Shown in pieces: positions 17,165 through 26,093 of a DNA stretch of 64,000 nucleotides. A model generated the notes under the pieces. The model worked only from the letters and a program-made list of their open reading frames with translations, was not told the DNA's origin and made no database searches. Source of the stretch: Sulfurospirillum sp964466465 (lineage in GTDB: Bacteria; Campylobacterota; Campylobacteria; Campylobacterales; Sulfurospirillaceae). The first letter of the stretch is position 1. Every line of letters begins with the position of its first letter. Where the stretch lies: the NCBI GenBank assembly GCA_964466465.1, contig CAYXNJ010000004.1, positions 1 to 64,000 on the forward strand, read 5' to 3'. The translations under genes were made by a program, and so were the position numbers.

Positions 17165-18002
17165 TGATAAAATCTTTTTTATCCGCTCCATCATCGCGTT
17201 TAGTATTGTTATGTCTTTTCTTGCTACGTTTGGAATTGTGTTATGGGAATATTTAGGCGAATCTAAAATTTTGGTTTTCTTGGCTATTGTGTTGACATCT
17301 TTCATTGGCGGGTATTTGATCGTCTCTTATACACTCTCTTCCTTGTTTAAAACAAACCGTTTTTTAGATATGCTACTTAAAGATACTTTGCATGAACTCA
17401 ATATTCCCCTTTCCGTGATCAATGCCAATCTTCAAATGCTACAAGCAGAGGAAGAGGATGAAAAAAAGATCAAACGACTTGGACGTATAGATCTTGCTAG
17501 CAAAGATTTGTATGCGCTTTACAAAGAGGTTGATTATTACATCAAAAAAGAGATTCGAGAAGACGTGAGAGAGAAATTTTACCTTGATGAATTGATTTGC
17601 CATGTTATTAAAAAACAAAAAGAGATGGCAGATGGTGTGGAAATTCATTATGATGTTGCGCATATTGAAATTTTTGCTGACAAACATGGTTTTGCAAAAG
17701 TCATTTCTAATTTAGTGCATAATGCACTGAAATATAATAAAAATCATCAACCTATTCGTGTTTTTCAAGAAGAAGAGAATCTCATCATTCAAGACCATGG
17801 TGTGGGGATGAGTGAAGCTGAGCTTTTTTTGGCATTTGATCGTTACTACCAAGTCGATACGACCAAAGAAGGGTACGGTATAGGACTAAGCCTTGTGAAG
17901 GCTTATTGTGATGAATTTAAAATCCCTTTGCGCATTAATTCACAAAAGAATATGGGAACAGAGGTTATTTTAGATATTTCACACCTTCTAAATAAAAAAT
18001 GA
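17142..18002 (+). CDS. Sensor histidine kinase, minimal sensor
   Basis: 286 residues from a TTG start inside the response-regulator gene. Two transmembrane helices (about 14-35 and 42-65) have almost no periplasmic loop, so signals are probably sensed in or near the membrane. The H-box is DTLHELNIPLSVI, the N-box SNLVHNALKYN, and ATP-binding motifs are DHGVGMSEAE and GYGIGLSLVK. It overlaps the response regulator by 23 bases and is surely its partner. The exact start is uncertain, since TTG is the only initiator that keeps the first helix complete. Confidence 0.85.
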   Translation: MGIALRSSDKIFFIRSIIAFSIVMSFLATFGIVLWEYLGESKILVFLAIVLTSFIGGYLIVSYTLSSLFKTNRFLDMLLKDTLHELNIPLSVINANLQMLQAEEEDEKKIKRLGRIDLASKDLYALYKEVDYYIKKEIREDVREKFYLDELICHVIKKQKEMADGVEIHYDVAHIEIFADKHGFAKVISNLVHNALKYNKNHQPIRVFQEEENLIIQDHGVGMSEAELFLAFDRYYQVDTTKEGYGIGLSLVKAYCDEFKIPLRINSQKNMGTEVILDISHLLNKK

Positions 18003-18008
18003 TATAAT
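18003..18008 (+). promoter_or_regulatory. -10 box of PilZ gene
   Basis: TATAAT starts immediately after the kinase stop codon and lies 31 bases before the PilZ-protein ATG. Confidence 0.55.
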
Positions 18009-18039
18009 CAATGTAAAATCATCATGATGGACAACTACG

Positions 18040-19191
18040 ATGGAAAAAGAGACTATTTCGCAAAATGATAAAGAGAAATTTTTAGCCACATCTGCACTTT
18101 TTTTGAAAGAGTTTGAGTCCTCGTTTGTAGATTACTTTGCTTGTTTATGCGTTAGTTATGATAAAGCAATTGCAAAAAAAGAGTCAAAAGAGATAGCTCT
18201 GAATATCTATCAGGGACTTTTTAAATGCGATTATGACATCGGTGAACTTAGAGAAGATCTTTTTATCCGAATGCAACAAGATGGTGTTATGATAGGCTTT
18301 CTCATCAATCGTAGTATGTTTTATCTCATTGAAAACTATCTCTCTTTTGCACATAAACATGAAATTGTTCCACAAGTTGAGCTTTTAATCGGCTGCGTAA
18401 GTCGTTTTATTACCCTTATTGAAAATGAGGTTACCCCTAAAATTTCTCAATGTACCGCAGCATTTGATGTGAGCTTTAGCGATGATGTTATGTTTTCGCC
18501 TACAAACAATATTATCGATGCGTTTCATCAAATGAAAGAAGAGCAACAAAATATTGTATTTCTTAATCTGTATAAAGGTGTGCCTATTAGTTCGGAAGCA
18601 AATATTATAGAGATTGAGGGTGAAAATGTGACATTTCGTACCGATAAATTGCAAGAAATTGCCATGAAACTGGATGGTCAAGCCTTTATTGTTAAAAATA
18701 ATTATTTTAATAAACATTTAAAAGCAGATATTGTTTACAGTAATTTTCAAACCAATACAGTGGTTCTTACCAATTTTATCTACTTGCTTAATATGCCAGC
18801 ACTACAAAGAGAATTTATTCGTGTGCATCCAGATATTGTTGCGAAAGTCTTTTTGCATCAATTTGGGAATCTTCAAACCAGTGGGAGGCTTTATGATCTT
18901 TCTATGAATGGTTTAGGTGTTGTGAGTAATGAAAATAATGGTATTTATGTTGGTGCTAAAGTACTTGTTGAGTTTGAGCTTAATAGTGCGTCTGTCCCTA
19001 CAGATGGTGATAGAAAGATTGAAGTGCAGGGTGAAGTCATTAATGTGATTGAGTATAAAGACTCCTATCGCTATTGTATGCGTATTTTACCAGATCGTGT
19101 AATGAGCCAAAAGATACTTCACTATATTACAAAACGTGAACAAGAAATTTTAGAAGATCTGAATAATGAATTGAATGAATATATCGTGTGA
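18040..19191 (+). CDS. PilZ domain protein
   Basis: 383 residues. The first about 150 are helical and resemble a globin-like or four-helix sensory fold, without clear signature. The C-terminal about 110 residues match PilZ: REFIR gives the RxxxR arm and YDLSMNGLG the D-x-S-x-x-G motif that together bind cyclic di-GMP, followed by a beta-barrel ending YRYCMRILPD. A middle domain (about 160-265) resembles the YcgR/FlgZ N-terminal barrel. It is probably a cytoplasmic c-di-GMP effector affecting motility or surface behaviour. It has its own promoter. Confidence 0.78.
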   Translation: MEKETISQNDKEKFLATSALFLKEFESSFVDYFACLCVSYDKAIAKKESKEIALNIYQGLFKCDYDIGELREDLFIRMQQDGVMIGFLINRSMFYLIENYLSFAHKHEIVPQVELLIGCVSRFITLIENEVTPKISQCTAAFDVSFSDDVMFSPTNNIIDAFHQMKEEQQNIVFLNLYKGVPISSEANIIEIEGENVTFRTDKLQEIAMKLDGQAFIVKNNYFNKHLKADIVYSNFQTNTVVLTNFIYLLNMPALQREFIRVHPDIVAKVFLHQFGNLQTSGRLYDLSMNGLGVVSNENNGIYVGAKVLVEFELNSASVPTDGDRKIEVQGEVINVIEYKDSYRYCMRILPDRVMSQKILHYITKREQEILEDLNNELNEYIV

Positions 19192-19193
19192 TA

Positions 19194-19217
19194 GTATGTA
19201 AGCCTAAGCTTACATAC
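19194..19217. terminator. Bidirectional terminator hairpin
   Basis: GTATGTAAGC at 19194-19203 pairs perfectly with GCTTACATAC at 19208-19217 around loop CTAA. The hairpin lies between two convergent genes and includes the stop codon of the ABC permease gene at 19210. Confidence 0.7.
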
Positions 19218-20175
19218 CACCTTGTTTTTTCATTTTTGTTTCGATTTTGTGTCCGAGTACGGAGAGTAAAAAGGTTATTGCAAAATAGACGGCTGCAATA
19301 ATAAGCCACGTTTCAAACGGTGAAAAGGTATTGGCAACAATCTCACGGCCTACTTTGGTTAAGTCCGTAATAGAAATAACAGAGACTAGCGAAGAGTCTT
19401 TGACAAGTGCAATCATCTCTCCAACAAGTGTTGGAAGTGCACGTTTGAGTGCTTGAGGCATGATGATATAGACCATCGTTTGTGTATAGTTCATACCAAG
19501 CGATTTCGCTGCTTCGTATTGACCTTTATCGATAGATTGAATCGCACCACGTAAAACTTCAGCGATGTAAGCTCCAAAAAAGAGCCCTAACGATATGGCA
19601 CCCGCCAAAAAGCGTTCCAATTCAAAAATCGTTGCAATGATAAAATAGAAAATAAAAATTTGAACCAGAAGAGGTGTCCCTCTAATAATAGCAATATAAA
19701 CAGTTGCTATATCTTTTAAAAATTGGTAGTTAGAGATACGCATAAATGCAAGCAATGAGCCTATTGAAAAGGCTAAAATTGCAGCTAAGCCTGAAATTTG
19801 AAGTGTAACAATTAAGCCTTCAAGTAAAGGTCCTATTTGCATCGAAGTGATCTGTGCTAATGTATCATTTGCATAGACACTGTCGCCATCTTTGACTTGA
19901 AGTACATAGCCTTTTTCAATCTCAACTTCTTTACTATCTTCTTGCCCTTGAATAATGATTTTTGTACCACGAACTCTAACTGTACCATCTAGTGGTGAAG
20001 AAATCGTATCGGTTTTTTCATAGGCAAAATATTTTGGAACACTGGTCCACTTCCAAATATAGTTCATATTGGAAGCTGCCATAAAGAGCAAGTACCCAAC
20101 TGCGACATAAAAAGCAACGGCCACTACGTGACCGAATGCTTTATTGTGTAAAAGATTTTGTTTTCCTTTAGCCAC
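19210..20175 (-). CDS. Polar amino acid ABC transporter permease with periplasmic extension
   Basis: 321 residues. The C-terminal about 210 form a His/Glu/Gln/Arg-type permease with five or so membrane segments and the ATPase-contact loop EAAKSLGMNYTQTMVYIIMP. In front is an unusual extension of about 110 residues: one membrane helix (about 16-36) and a beta-rich periplasmic segment (SSPLDGTVRVRG ... VLQVKDGDSVYANDTLAQI) resembling a lipoyl/hybrid motif. The gene is last in an operon with ATPase and binding protein. It imports an amino acid such as glutamine or glutamate; specificity is not readable. Confidence 0.88.
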   Translation of the reverse strand: MAKGKQNLLHNKAFGHVVAVAFYVAVGYLLFMAASNMNYIWKWTSVPKYFAYEKTDTISSPLDGTVRVRGTKIIIQGQEDSKEVEIEKGYVLQVKDGDSVYANDTLAQITSMQIGPLLEGLIVTLQISGLAAILAFSIGSLLAFMRISNYQFLKDIATVYIAIIRGTPLLVQIFIFYFIIATIFELERFLAGAISLGLFFGAYIAEVLRGAIQSIDKGQYEAAKSLGMNYTQTMVYIIMPQALKRALPTLVGEMIALVKDSSLVSVISITDLTKVGREIVANTFSPFETWLIIAAVYFAITFLLSVLGHKIETKMKKQGGM

Positions 20176-20178
20176 TGC

Positions 20179-20979
20179 TTACATTACCTTTTTTTGCCAA
20201 GCGGTATCTGTGAACCATCTGTCATAGATTTTTTTGTATGTACCATCATGTTTTGCTTGATTTAAGAAGTTATTGAGCCAGTTAAGGAAATCTGGATCAC
20301 CTTTACGAATAGCAAAACCAAGAGGCTCATACGTGAGTTCTTCATCAAGGTGAACAAGTTTATCTTTACCTTTTTCAGCAAAGAAAATAGCATTGTATGG
20401 TTTATCATAGACTAAGCCATCTGCATTGCCATTAAGGACTTCTTGTGCTGCATCTGCTTCTGTTTCAAAGGTTCTGATTTTTGCTTTTTTGAACATTTTA
20501 CGTGTTGCAATTTCACCTGTTACACCAATTTTTGTAACGATAGTGTATTCTGGTTTATCAAGATCACTCCATTTTTTACCCGCATGTTTTTTAGGAGCAA
20601 GAATCGTTTGTCCAACGCTGATATATGGATCAGCAAAGTTGATTTTGAGATTTCTCTCTTGTGTAATGGTCATACCAGACATAATGATGTCATATTTGCC
20701 TGTTAAAAGACCTGCAATAATACCATCCCAAGCTGTTGGTACAAGCTGTAGTTTAACGCCCATTGCTTTTGCCATCTCATTGGCCATATCCACATCAAAT
20801 CCGATGATGTTACCTTGTTTGTCTTTCATCTCAAAAGGCATATAACCTGGCTCAAGACCTACAGTTAAAACACCTTTTTGTACGATGCTGTTCAATGTTG
20901 ATTTTTGCCATAGGTTGATATCATCAGCCATAGCATTGATGCCTAACATTACAAGTAATGCTGCTAAGATTTTTTTCAT
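20179..20979 (-). CDS. Amino acid ABC transporter substrate-binding protein
   Basis: 266 residues. A signal peptide at about 1-18 ends in NAMA. A family 3 solute-binding fold follows, with VGLEPGYMPFEMKD, GFDVDMANEMAKAMG, TAWDGIIAGLLTGKYD, MSGMTITQERN and the C-terminal YKKIYDRWF. The R in QERN and the D in the loops should contact the amino-acid head group. It lies between the ATPase and permease genes, four bases before the permease start, completing the transporter. Confidence 0.92.
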   Translation of the reverse strand: MKKILAALLVMLGINAMADDINLWQKSTLNSIVQKGVLTVGLEPGYMPFEMKDKQGNIIGFDVDMANEMAKAMGVKLQLVPTAWDGIIAGLLTGKYDIIMSGMTITQERNLKINFADPYISVGQTILAPKKHAGKKWSDLDKPEYTIVTKIGVTGEIATRKMFKKAKIRTFETEADAAQEVLNGNADGLVYDKPYNAIFFAEKGKDKLVHLDEELTYEPLGFAIRKGDPDFLNWLNNFLNQAKHDGTYKKIYDRWFTDTAWQKKVM

Positions 20980-21005
20980 TCCTTCTCTCCTTAAAGGGTT
21001 AGTTT

Positions 21006-21746
21006 TTAGTGTGTTAAGATTTCTTGTAAAAATTTTTGAGCGCGTTCTGTTTTTGGATTGGCAAAGAAAGCTTCTGGTGTGGCTTCTTCGATAATGACAC
21101 CTTCATCCATAAAGACGATACGATCACAAACTTCTTTAGCAAAGCCCATCTCATGGGTGACACAAACGATGGTAAAGTTCTCATGTGCTAGTTCGCGCAT
21201 AACATCCAAAACGCCACCAATCATCTCAGGATCCAGTGCACTGGTCGGCTCATCAAATAAAATAATTTTAGGTTTCATCGCGAGTGTTCTAGCGATAGCA
21301 ACACGTTGTTTTTGACCACCACTGAGCTCATTTGGATAGCCTTCTGCTTTGTGAACAAGTCCTACGCGCTCTAACAGTTTAAGAGCAGCTTCGTTGGCAT
21401 CATGTTTACTAATACCTTTGACTTTGCGTTGTGCAATAGTGATGTTTTCTAAGATGGTAAGATGAGGGAAAAGATTAAAGTGCTGAAAAACCATCCCCGT
21501 TTCTGCGCGTACTTGGTTAATATTGGTTTTTTTATCATAAAGATTGTATCCATCAATGATAATCTCACCGTTGTCAATCTCTTCAAGTTTATTGATACAA
21601 CGAATCAGAGTTGACTTTCCGCTACCGCTAGGTCCGCAGATGACAACAATTTCACCTTCGGTAACAGAAAAATTAATATTTTTAAGAACATGAAACGCGC
21701 CATAATATTTATCGACATTTTCCATGTGAACGATAGCTTGACTCAT
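21006..21746 (-). CDS. glnQ: Amino acid ABC transporter ATP-binding protein
   Basis: 246 residues, the typical GlnQ/HisP length. Walker A is GPSGSGKST, the signature LSGGQKQR, Walker B IILFDEPTSALD, and the switch His lies in VCVTHEMGFA. It energises the permease and binding protein that follow. It is the first gene of the operon; a -10 box on the minus strand is TACAAT at 21787-21782. The symbol glnQ denotes the family, not proven glutamine specificity. Confidence 0.93.
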   Translation of the reverse strand: MSQAIVHMENVDKYYGAFHVLKNINFSVTEGEIVVICGPSGSGKSTLIRCINKLEEIDNGEIIIDGYNLYDKKTNINQVRAETGMVFQHFNLFPHLTILENITIAQRKVKGISKHDANEAALKLLERVGLVHKAEGYPNELSGGQKQRVAIARTLAMKPKIILFDEPTSALDPEMIGGVLDVMRELAHENFTIVCVTHEMGFAKEVCDRIVFMDEGVIIEEATPEAFFANPKTERAQKFLQEILTH

Positions 21747-21781
21747 TCAAACCTTTCTTTCATTATGTGGCATAAACCATA

Positions 21782-21787
21782 ATTGTA
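21782..21787 (-). promoter_or_regulatory. -10 box of the amino acid ABC operon
   Basis: TACAAT on the minus strand lies about 35 bases before the ATPase ATG at 21746. AAAGGTTTG before the ATG serves as ribosome-binding site. Confidence 0.5.
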
Positions 21788-21845
21788 GCAGTAGAATATA
21801 AAAGTAAGATAAAGGGCTTTTAACACATTTACACGCAAAAATTCT

Positions 21846-22160
21846 TTAATTACAGGAAGGAATATTGCCACTGTCGCTCGCAAAAGAGCTTAAAAAATGA
21901 TATAAATTGGTCAGATCTTTCTCTTCCGTAATTAAAGGAGCATTTGGGCAAAGGTTTTTAATAGCAAGGTAGAGTTGATTATTATCATAAAACGTTTTCC
22001 ACTCTTTGACGGTATGTTTTTTCCCCATAATTTCTCCATTAAAACCACACACCGATTTTAAATTTTGTGCGTAAAAATTTTTTCCTTTAACCGTGCTTGC
22101 TTGGAGGTGCGTTGAAAGCAGCAAAAACCCTAAAAGTAATGTGAGAAAAAAAGGCTTCAT
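21846..22160 (-). CDS. Small secreted protein of unknown function
   Basis: 104 residues. A signal peptide at about 1-21 ends THLQAS. The mature part has three Cys residues (CGFNGEI, LCPNAP, PSCN) and no CxxCH heme motif. It follows the cytochrome c gene on the same strand with a 19-base gap, so it is probably co-transcribed and periplasmic. Its size and the VCGFNGEIMGKKHT stretch near the N-terminus are reminiscent of a cytochrome-like protein that lacks heme attachment, but that is a guess. I do not recognise the family. Confidence 0.6.
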   Translation of the reverse strand: MKPFFLTLLLGFLLLSTHLQASTVKGKNFYAQNLKSVCGFNGEIMGKKHTVKEWKTFYDNNQLYLAIKNLCPNAPLITEEKDLTNLYHFLSSFASDSGNIPSCN

Positions 22161-22179
22161 TTACGGTCCTTATGAAAAC

Positions 22180-22494
22180 TTATTTTTTTAATTTGGAGAT
22201 ATAAGTCGCGACATCAATAATATCTTGCATATTCATATTTTTAACTTGCTTAGACATGACCAGTGATGTACTATGTGTTTTAAATTCACTCTCTTTATAA
22301 AATTTGAGACTCTCCATGAGCTCTTCGACGCTTTGACCAGCGATAATACCACTTTTCCCAAAAGCTTTATTATGCCCATCTGCACCATGACATCCTGCAC
22401 ATTGTTTAAAGAGCGCTTCACCATTACTTTGAGCCTGTAAAAAAGAGGAGAGAAGAAGAAGACTAAGAAGGGAGATTTTAATGTTTTTTACCAT
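22180..22494 (-). CDS. Class I cytochrome c (c553-like)
   Basis: 104 residues. A signal peptide at about 1-21 is followed by a single heme motif CAGCH in LFKQCAGCHGADG and a downstream Met (LVMSK or KNMNM) as probable sixth ligand. The size and the MQDIIDVATYISKLKK ending fit periplasmic monoheme cytochrome c553, which shuttles electrons to terminal reductases or oxidases. TTTGGAGG precedes the ATG and TATAAT lies at 22552-22547. The small secreted protein follows in the same transcript. Confidence 0.9.
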   Translation of the reverse strand: MVKNIKISLLSLLLLSSFLQAQSNGEALFKQCAGCHGADGHNKAFGKSGIIAGQSVEELMESLKFYKESEFKTHSTSLVMSKQVKNMNMQDIIDVATYISKLKK

Positions 22495-22546
22495 GACTAA
22501 AAGCCTCCAAAATTAAATAAGTATAAAAATATTTTACTAAGTTTGG

Positions 22547-22552
22547 ATTATA
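22547..22552 (-). promoter_or_regulatory. -10 box of cytochrome c gene
   Basis: TATAAT on the minus strand in context TGCTATAATCC lies about 53 bases before the cytochrome ATG at 22494. Confidence 0.55.
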
Positions 22553-22639
22553 GCATGTTCTAGCAAGAGAGCTAAATAAAATTTTCTTTTTTGAATATTT
22601 TTTCATCGAGATGCTCTGTATTTCTACACTTCATTGTGC

Positions 22640-22645
22640 TACAAT
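22640..22645 (+). promoter_or_regulatory. -10 box of EamA transporter gene
   Basis: TACAAT in context GTGCTACAATTTT lies 31 bases before the ATG at 22677. TTGAGG sits between as Shine-Dalgarno. Confidence 0.5.
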
Positions 22646-22676
22646 TTTGGTTTTATCAAAATTGAGGTATGTGTTA

Positions 22677-23579
22677 ATGAGTCATAAACTAAGAGAATTG
22701 GGTGCGGATTTTTTACTTTTAATGGTTGCTGTTGCATGGGGAAGTACTTTTTTTGTGGTACAAGCAGCAGTTAATGAAACACCTGTTTATACGTTTTTAT
22801 TTTGGCGATTTTTCTTAGCCGCTCTTTTGATGGCGATTATTTCGTTTAAACAGCTTCGTTATCTTAATCTTCACGTTTTAAAAGCAGGCGCTCTTTTAGG
22901 GCTTTTTATGTTTTTAGGGTACGCATTTCAAACGTTTGCATTAACCTATACTTACTCTTCTACCGTTGGATTTATCACGGGACTCAGTGTTATCGTGGTT
23001 CCTTTTGTGACCTATCTTATTTTTAAGCAAAAAGCTTCCATGTTTTCAACGCTAGGAGCTATAATAGCTTCTATAGGGCTTTACTTTTTGACACTCAATA
23101 ATGAGTTAGGCTTTTCGTTCGGCGAATTTTACGCCTTCGTCTGTGCCATGATGTTTGCTCTACATATTGTTTTTACAGGGCATCTCTCAAGGCAACATAA
23201 TGTTTATCTTCTGGTAACGATTCAATTTTTTATGGTTGGTATATGTTCATTAATCGGTGGTTTAGTGATGGAAGGCTCTATTTTTCCGCCTAGAGCCGAC
23301 ATGTTGTTTATGAATGCCATCGCGATTACCGTTATTTTTGCAACGATCTTTGCTTTTTGGGTTCAAACAGCAATGCAACGTTTTACCACAGCTACAAAAA
23401 CAGCGATTATTTTTACGATGGAGCCTGTAAGTGCAGGTATTTTTGGTTATTTTTTCGCAAATGAATTGTTAACTTTTCCACAAATGTGTGGTGCAGTGAT
23501 GATTTTATGCGGTATGCTCATCGCAGAACTGGGTTCATATTTTATGGAGCAATACCGCAGAAAGAGAAATGCTGTTTAA
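22677..23579 (+). CDS. EamA/DMT family transporter
   Basis: 300 residues with ten transmembrane helices in two EamA repeats. The first repeat starts VAVAWGSTFFVVQAAV, and the second ends with TAIIFTMEPVSAGIFGYFFANE, the common EamA signature. Family members export or import metabolites such as amino acids; the substrate is unknown. The start at 22677 is chosen because the -10 box and Shine-Dalgarno lie just before it; an earlier in-frame ATG at 22611 would lie upstream of the promoter. The stop overlaps that of the convergent zinc permease by three bases. Confidence 0.85.
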   Translation: MSHKLRELGADFLLLMVAVAWGSTFFVVQAAVNETPVYTFLFWRFFLAALLMAIISFKQLRYLNLHVLKAGALLGLFMFLGYAFQTFALTYTYSSTVGFITGLSVIVVPFVTYLIFKQKASMFSTLGAIIASIGLYFLTLNNELGFSFGEFYAFVCAMMFALHIVFTGHLSRQHNVYLLVTIQFFMVGICSLIGGLVMEGSIFPPRADMLFMNAIAITVIFATIFAFWVQTAMQRFTTATKTAIIFTMEPVSAGIFGYFFANELLTFPQMCGAVMILCGMLIAELGSYFMEQYRRKRNAV

Positions 23580-24382
23580 GGTTTGATATATCTGCCATAA
23601 AGGAATTGGAGAAAAAAGGTTGTTGTTGCCACCAAAATGATGGACGCTCCGCCACTAAGATTGAAACTGTAAGAGATATAGAGTCCTACAGTACAAAAAA
23701 GTGCTGATAAAACAGACGATACAATCATCATTCCTCCTACAGAATTGGTAAATTTTTCTGCGATGTAAGGTGGGATGGTAAGCAAAGCAATCACCAAAAT
23801 GAGTCCTACTGCACGAATAATAATGACAACCCCAAGTGCTACCATGAGAACGAGTGCAAAATAGAGTAAGGTAGTATTTATACCTCTTAGTTTGGCAAAT
23901 TGTGCATCAAAACTCATCGCTAAGAGCTGTTTGTAAAAGATAATTGCAAAAGCTAGTACAGCAATAAGAACAGAGCCCATACCATAGAGATCTTCTTGAG
24001 TGACCGATAAAATAGCACCAAAAAGATAACTCATTAAATCGACATTATAACCAGGAGTAAGGTCTGTCATAATGATGCCTAGTGCCATACCAAATGCCCA
24101 AAGAACACCAATGAGCGCATCAAGCCTTGCATTGTTTTGATGGGTAATGTAGGCAATGATTGCTCCTAAAAATAAGGAGAATAGGGAAGCTCCAAGCATT
24201 GGAGCGATGCCAAAATAGAGTGCTAATCCAATACCTCCGTATGAACCATGGGCAATGCCCCCTGCAATAAACACCATACGATTAATCACCGTCAATGTTC
24301 CAATCACACCACAAATAATACTGACTAAAAAGGAGGCTAAAAGTGCATTTTGCATAAAATCAAAGTTGAGTATATCGATCAT
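23576..24382 (-). CDS. znuB: Zinc ABC transporter permease
   Basis: 268 residues with about eight or nine membrane helices of the ABC-3 family: VINRMVFIAGGIAHGSYGGIGLALYFG near the start and RAVGLILVIALLTIPPYIAEKF in the middle. It forms the membrane channel of a ZnuABC importer. It overlaps znuC by four bases and is last in the operon. Manganese or iron transporters share the fold; zinc is favoured by the His-rich ZnuA and the Zur-like gene alongside. Confidence 0.9.
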   Translation of the reverse strand: MIDILNFDFMQNALLASFLVSIICGVIGTLTVINRMVFIAGGIAHGSYGGIGLALYFGIAPMLGASLFSLFLGAIIAYITHQNNARLDALIGVLWAFGMALGIIMTDLTPGYNVDLMSYLFGAILSVTQEDLYGMGSVLIAVLAFAIIFYKQLLAMSFDAQFAKLRGINTTLLYFALVLMVALGVVIIIRAVGLILVIALLTIPPYIAEKFTNSVGGMMIVSSVLSALFCTVGLYISYSFNLSGGASIILVATTTFFLQFLYGRYIKP

Positions 24383-25140
24383 GCAAGCTCTTTATGAATG
24401 TGATTGCAACGGGTCGCACTGATGAGTTCAACAGGGCATACGTGTTCATTTTGGTTTTCAAAGACTCTAAAGTTTTGATTTTTAGGTACATCATGGACGT
24501 AGAGCGTTTTGTTGACATGGACAACTTTGGTAGCGTAATTCAGTGCAACATTGATGTCATGGCTGATGATGACGATGCCCACGGTTTCATTGAGCGATTT
24601 AAGCAGTTTAAACATATCGATCTGCCCTGCGGTATCGATGCTTGCGGTTGGTTCGTCTAAAAACATGATTTTTGCTTCACACGCAAGAGCGCGGGCAATG
24701 AAAACACGCTGACGTTGTCCACCTGAGAGCGTATTGATTTTTTGATTTTCAAAGCCTTTCATACCAACACGCTCTAGCATACGAAGAGCTATCTCTCGGT
24801 CCTCTTTTGAATACGTGGCAAAAGCTTTGGATTTAGAGAGTCTGCCCATAAGAACAACATCCATCACTTTGATGGGGAAGTCTTTATTGGCGATGGTGTC
24901 TTGAGGGACATACGCGATTTCATGGCTTACCTGCAAAGGTTTTTCACCAAAAAGTAGCACTTCACCACGCTCTGGCTCTAACAAGCCTATCATCATTTTA
25001 AGCAGGGTACTTTTACCGCCACCGTTGGGCCCAATAATGGCTAAAAATTCGTTTTTGTTGTACTGGAGGTTTATGTCCTCCAGTACGGTTGCGCCATCAT
25101 AACTAAAATAGAGATTATTGATTTGTATATCGTTTTGCAT
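24379..25140 (-). CDS. znuC: Zinc ABC transporter ATP-binding protein
   Basis: 253 residues. Walker A is GPNGGGKST, the signature LSGGQRQR, Walker B IMFLDEPTASID, and the switch His lies in VIISHDI. The C-terminal tail NEHVCPVELISATRCNHIHKE has two Cys and several His residues, a possible metal-binding tail. It drives zinc uptake with ZnuA and ZnuB. It follows znuA by 12 bases and overlaps znuB. Confidence 0.92.
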   Translation of the reverse strand: MQNDIQINNLYFSYDGATVLEDINLQYNKNEFLAIIGPNGGGKSTLLKMMIGLLEPERGEVLLFGEKPLQVSHEIAYVPQDTIANKDFPIKVMDVVLMGRLSKSKAFATYSKEDREIALRMLERVGMKGFENQKINTLSGGQRQRVFIARALACEAKIMFLDEPTASIDTAGQIDMFKLLKSLNETVGIVIISHDINVALNYATKVVHVNKTLYVHDVPKNQNFRVFENQNEHVCPVELISATRCNHIHKELA

Positions 25141-25152
25141 AAAACGATTATA

Positions 25153-26031
25153 TCATTTTAGTTCTGATTGAAAGGTTTTGGCAATACTCATAAGATTTTC
25201 ACTCCAAGCGTAAGCGAGCGGGTCAATGGGCACAACTTTTCCATTAATTTGCTTTGCAATGCTTATGGCACTTTTTTGTGAAAATTGAGGAGCAACAAAA
25301 ACGACTTTAGCATTTTCCTCTTTGGCTTCTTTAATGATTGTCGCTAATTCGCTTGGTTTTGGTTCTTTTCCGCTGACTTCAATAGCGATTTGCTCTAAGT
25401 CATAACGTTTTGCAAAGTAGCCATAAGAGGGATGAAAAACGATAAATTTACGACTCTTAATTTCACTCAGAGTTTTCTGAATAGACACATCTAGTGCATC
25501 AATCGAAACCATAAATGCTTCATAATTTTTTGTAAATTCAGCACTTTGCGCAGGGTAAAGTGTAATGAGTGCATCGTAAATATTTTTAGCTTGAATTTTT
25601 ACAAGCATAGGGTCGAGCCACACATGTGGATCAAGAGATTCATCTTCATGATCGTGGTGAGAATGTCCTTTGTGATCAGCTTTTTCGTCTTTGTGATGGT
25701 GCTCTGTCATCGCTATTTTTTCTATGCCTTTGACGGTATCGACCATGAGCATTTTAGGATTGCTGCTTTTAAATTTGGGAAGCCATACTTTTTCAAATCC
25801 ATCGCCAATACTAAAATAGGCTTCTGATTTGGCGAGTTCTTTCATCTGAGCAGGTTTTGGCTCATAGGTATGTTGATTAGCTCCTGGAGTTACCATAACG
25901 TTGACCTGTAAAAAATCTTTTGCGATTTGTTCAACAAAGTATTTTTGTGGAAGAATGCTTACTGTTACGGTTGGAGCAGCACTTAAAAGTGAACCAAAGA
26001 GGAGGGTAAAAAAGAGCAATAACGATTTCAT
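25153..26031 (-). CDS. znuA: Zinc ABC transporter substrate-binding protein
   Basis: 292 residues. A signal peptide at about 1-18 leads into the cluster 9 metal-binding fold with His in GANQHTYEPKP, His in DPHVWLDP, and His in VFHPSYGYFAKRY. Between the first two lies a charged His-rich loop (HHHKDEKADHKGHSHHDHED), the signature of zinc-specific binding proteins. It captures periplasmic zinc for ZnuBC. AAAGGAT precedes the ATG, and the inverted-repeat operator begins 17 bases upstream, so it is probably repressed by the divergent Zur. Confidence 0.94.
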   Translation of the reverse strand: MKSLLLFFTLLFGSLLSAAPTVTVSILPQKYFVEQIAKDFLQVNVMVTPGANQHTYEPKPAQMKELAKSEAYFSIGDGFEKVWLPKFKSSNPKMLMVDTVKGIEKIAMTEHHHKDEKADHKGHSHHDHEDESLDPHVWLDPMLVKIQAKNIYDALITLYPAQSAEFTKNYEAFMVSIDALDVSIQKTLSEIKSRKFIVFHPSYGYFAKRYDLEQIAIEVSGKEPKPSELATIIKEAKEENAKVVFVAPQFSQKSAISIAKQINGKVVPIDPLAYAWSENLMSIAKTFQSELK

Positions 26032-26047
26032 GGGCTATCCTTTTGCG

Positions 26048-26093
26048 ACTAAGTTGCATAATTTTGTGCAATCTTAATCAAATGCAACTTAGT
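26048..26093. promoter_or_regulatory. Candidate Zur operator between znuA and zur
   Basis: ACTAAGTTGCAT at 26048-26059 is a perfect inverted repeat of ATGCAACTTAGT at 26082-26093, with 22 bases between. A second pair, TTGCA at 26054-26058 and TGCAA at 26067-26071, is nested inside. The position between a zinc importer and its Fur-family regulator strongly suggests Zur binding that controls both. The binding itself is inferred. Confidence 0.7.

Noticed and set aside
18003..18039. Early ATG before the PilZ gene start (near 18024)
   Set aside because: It is out of frame or soon stopped, and the ATG at 18040 opens the full protein.
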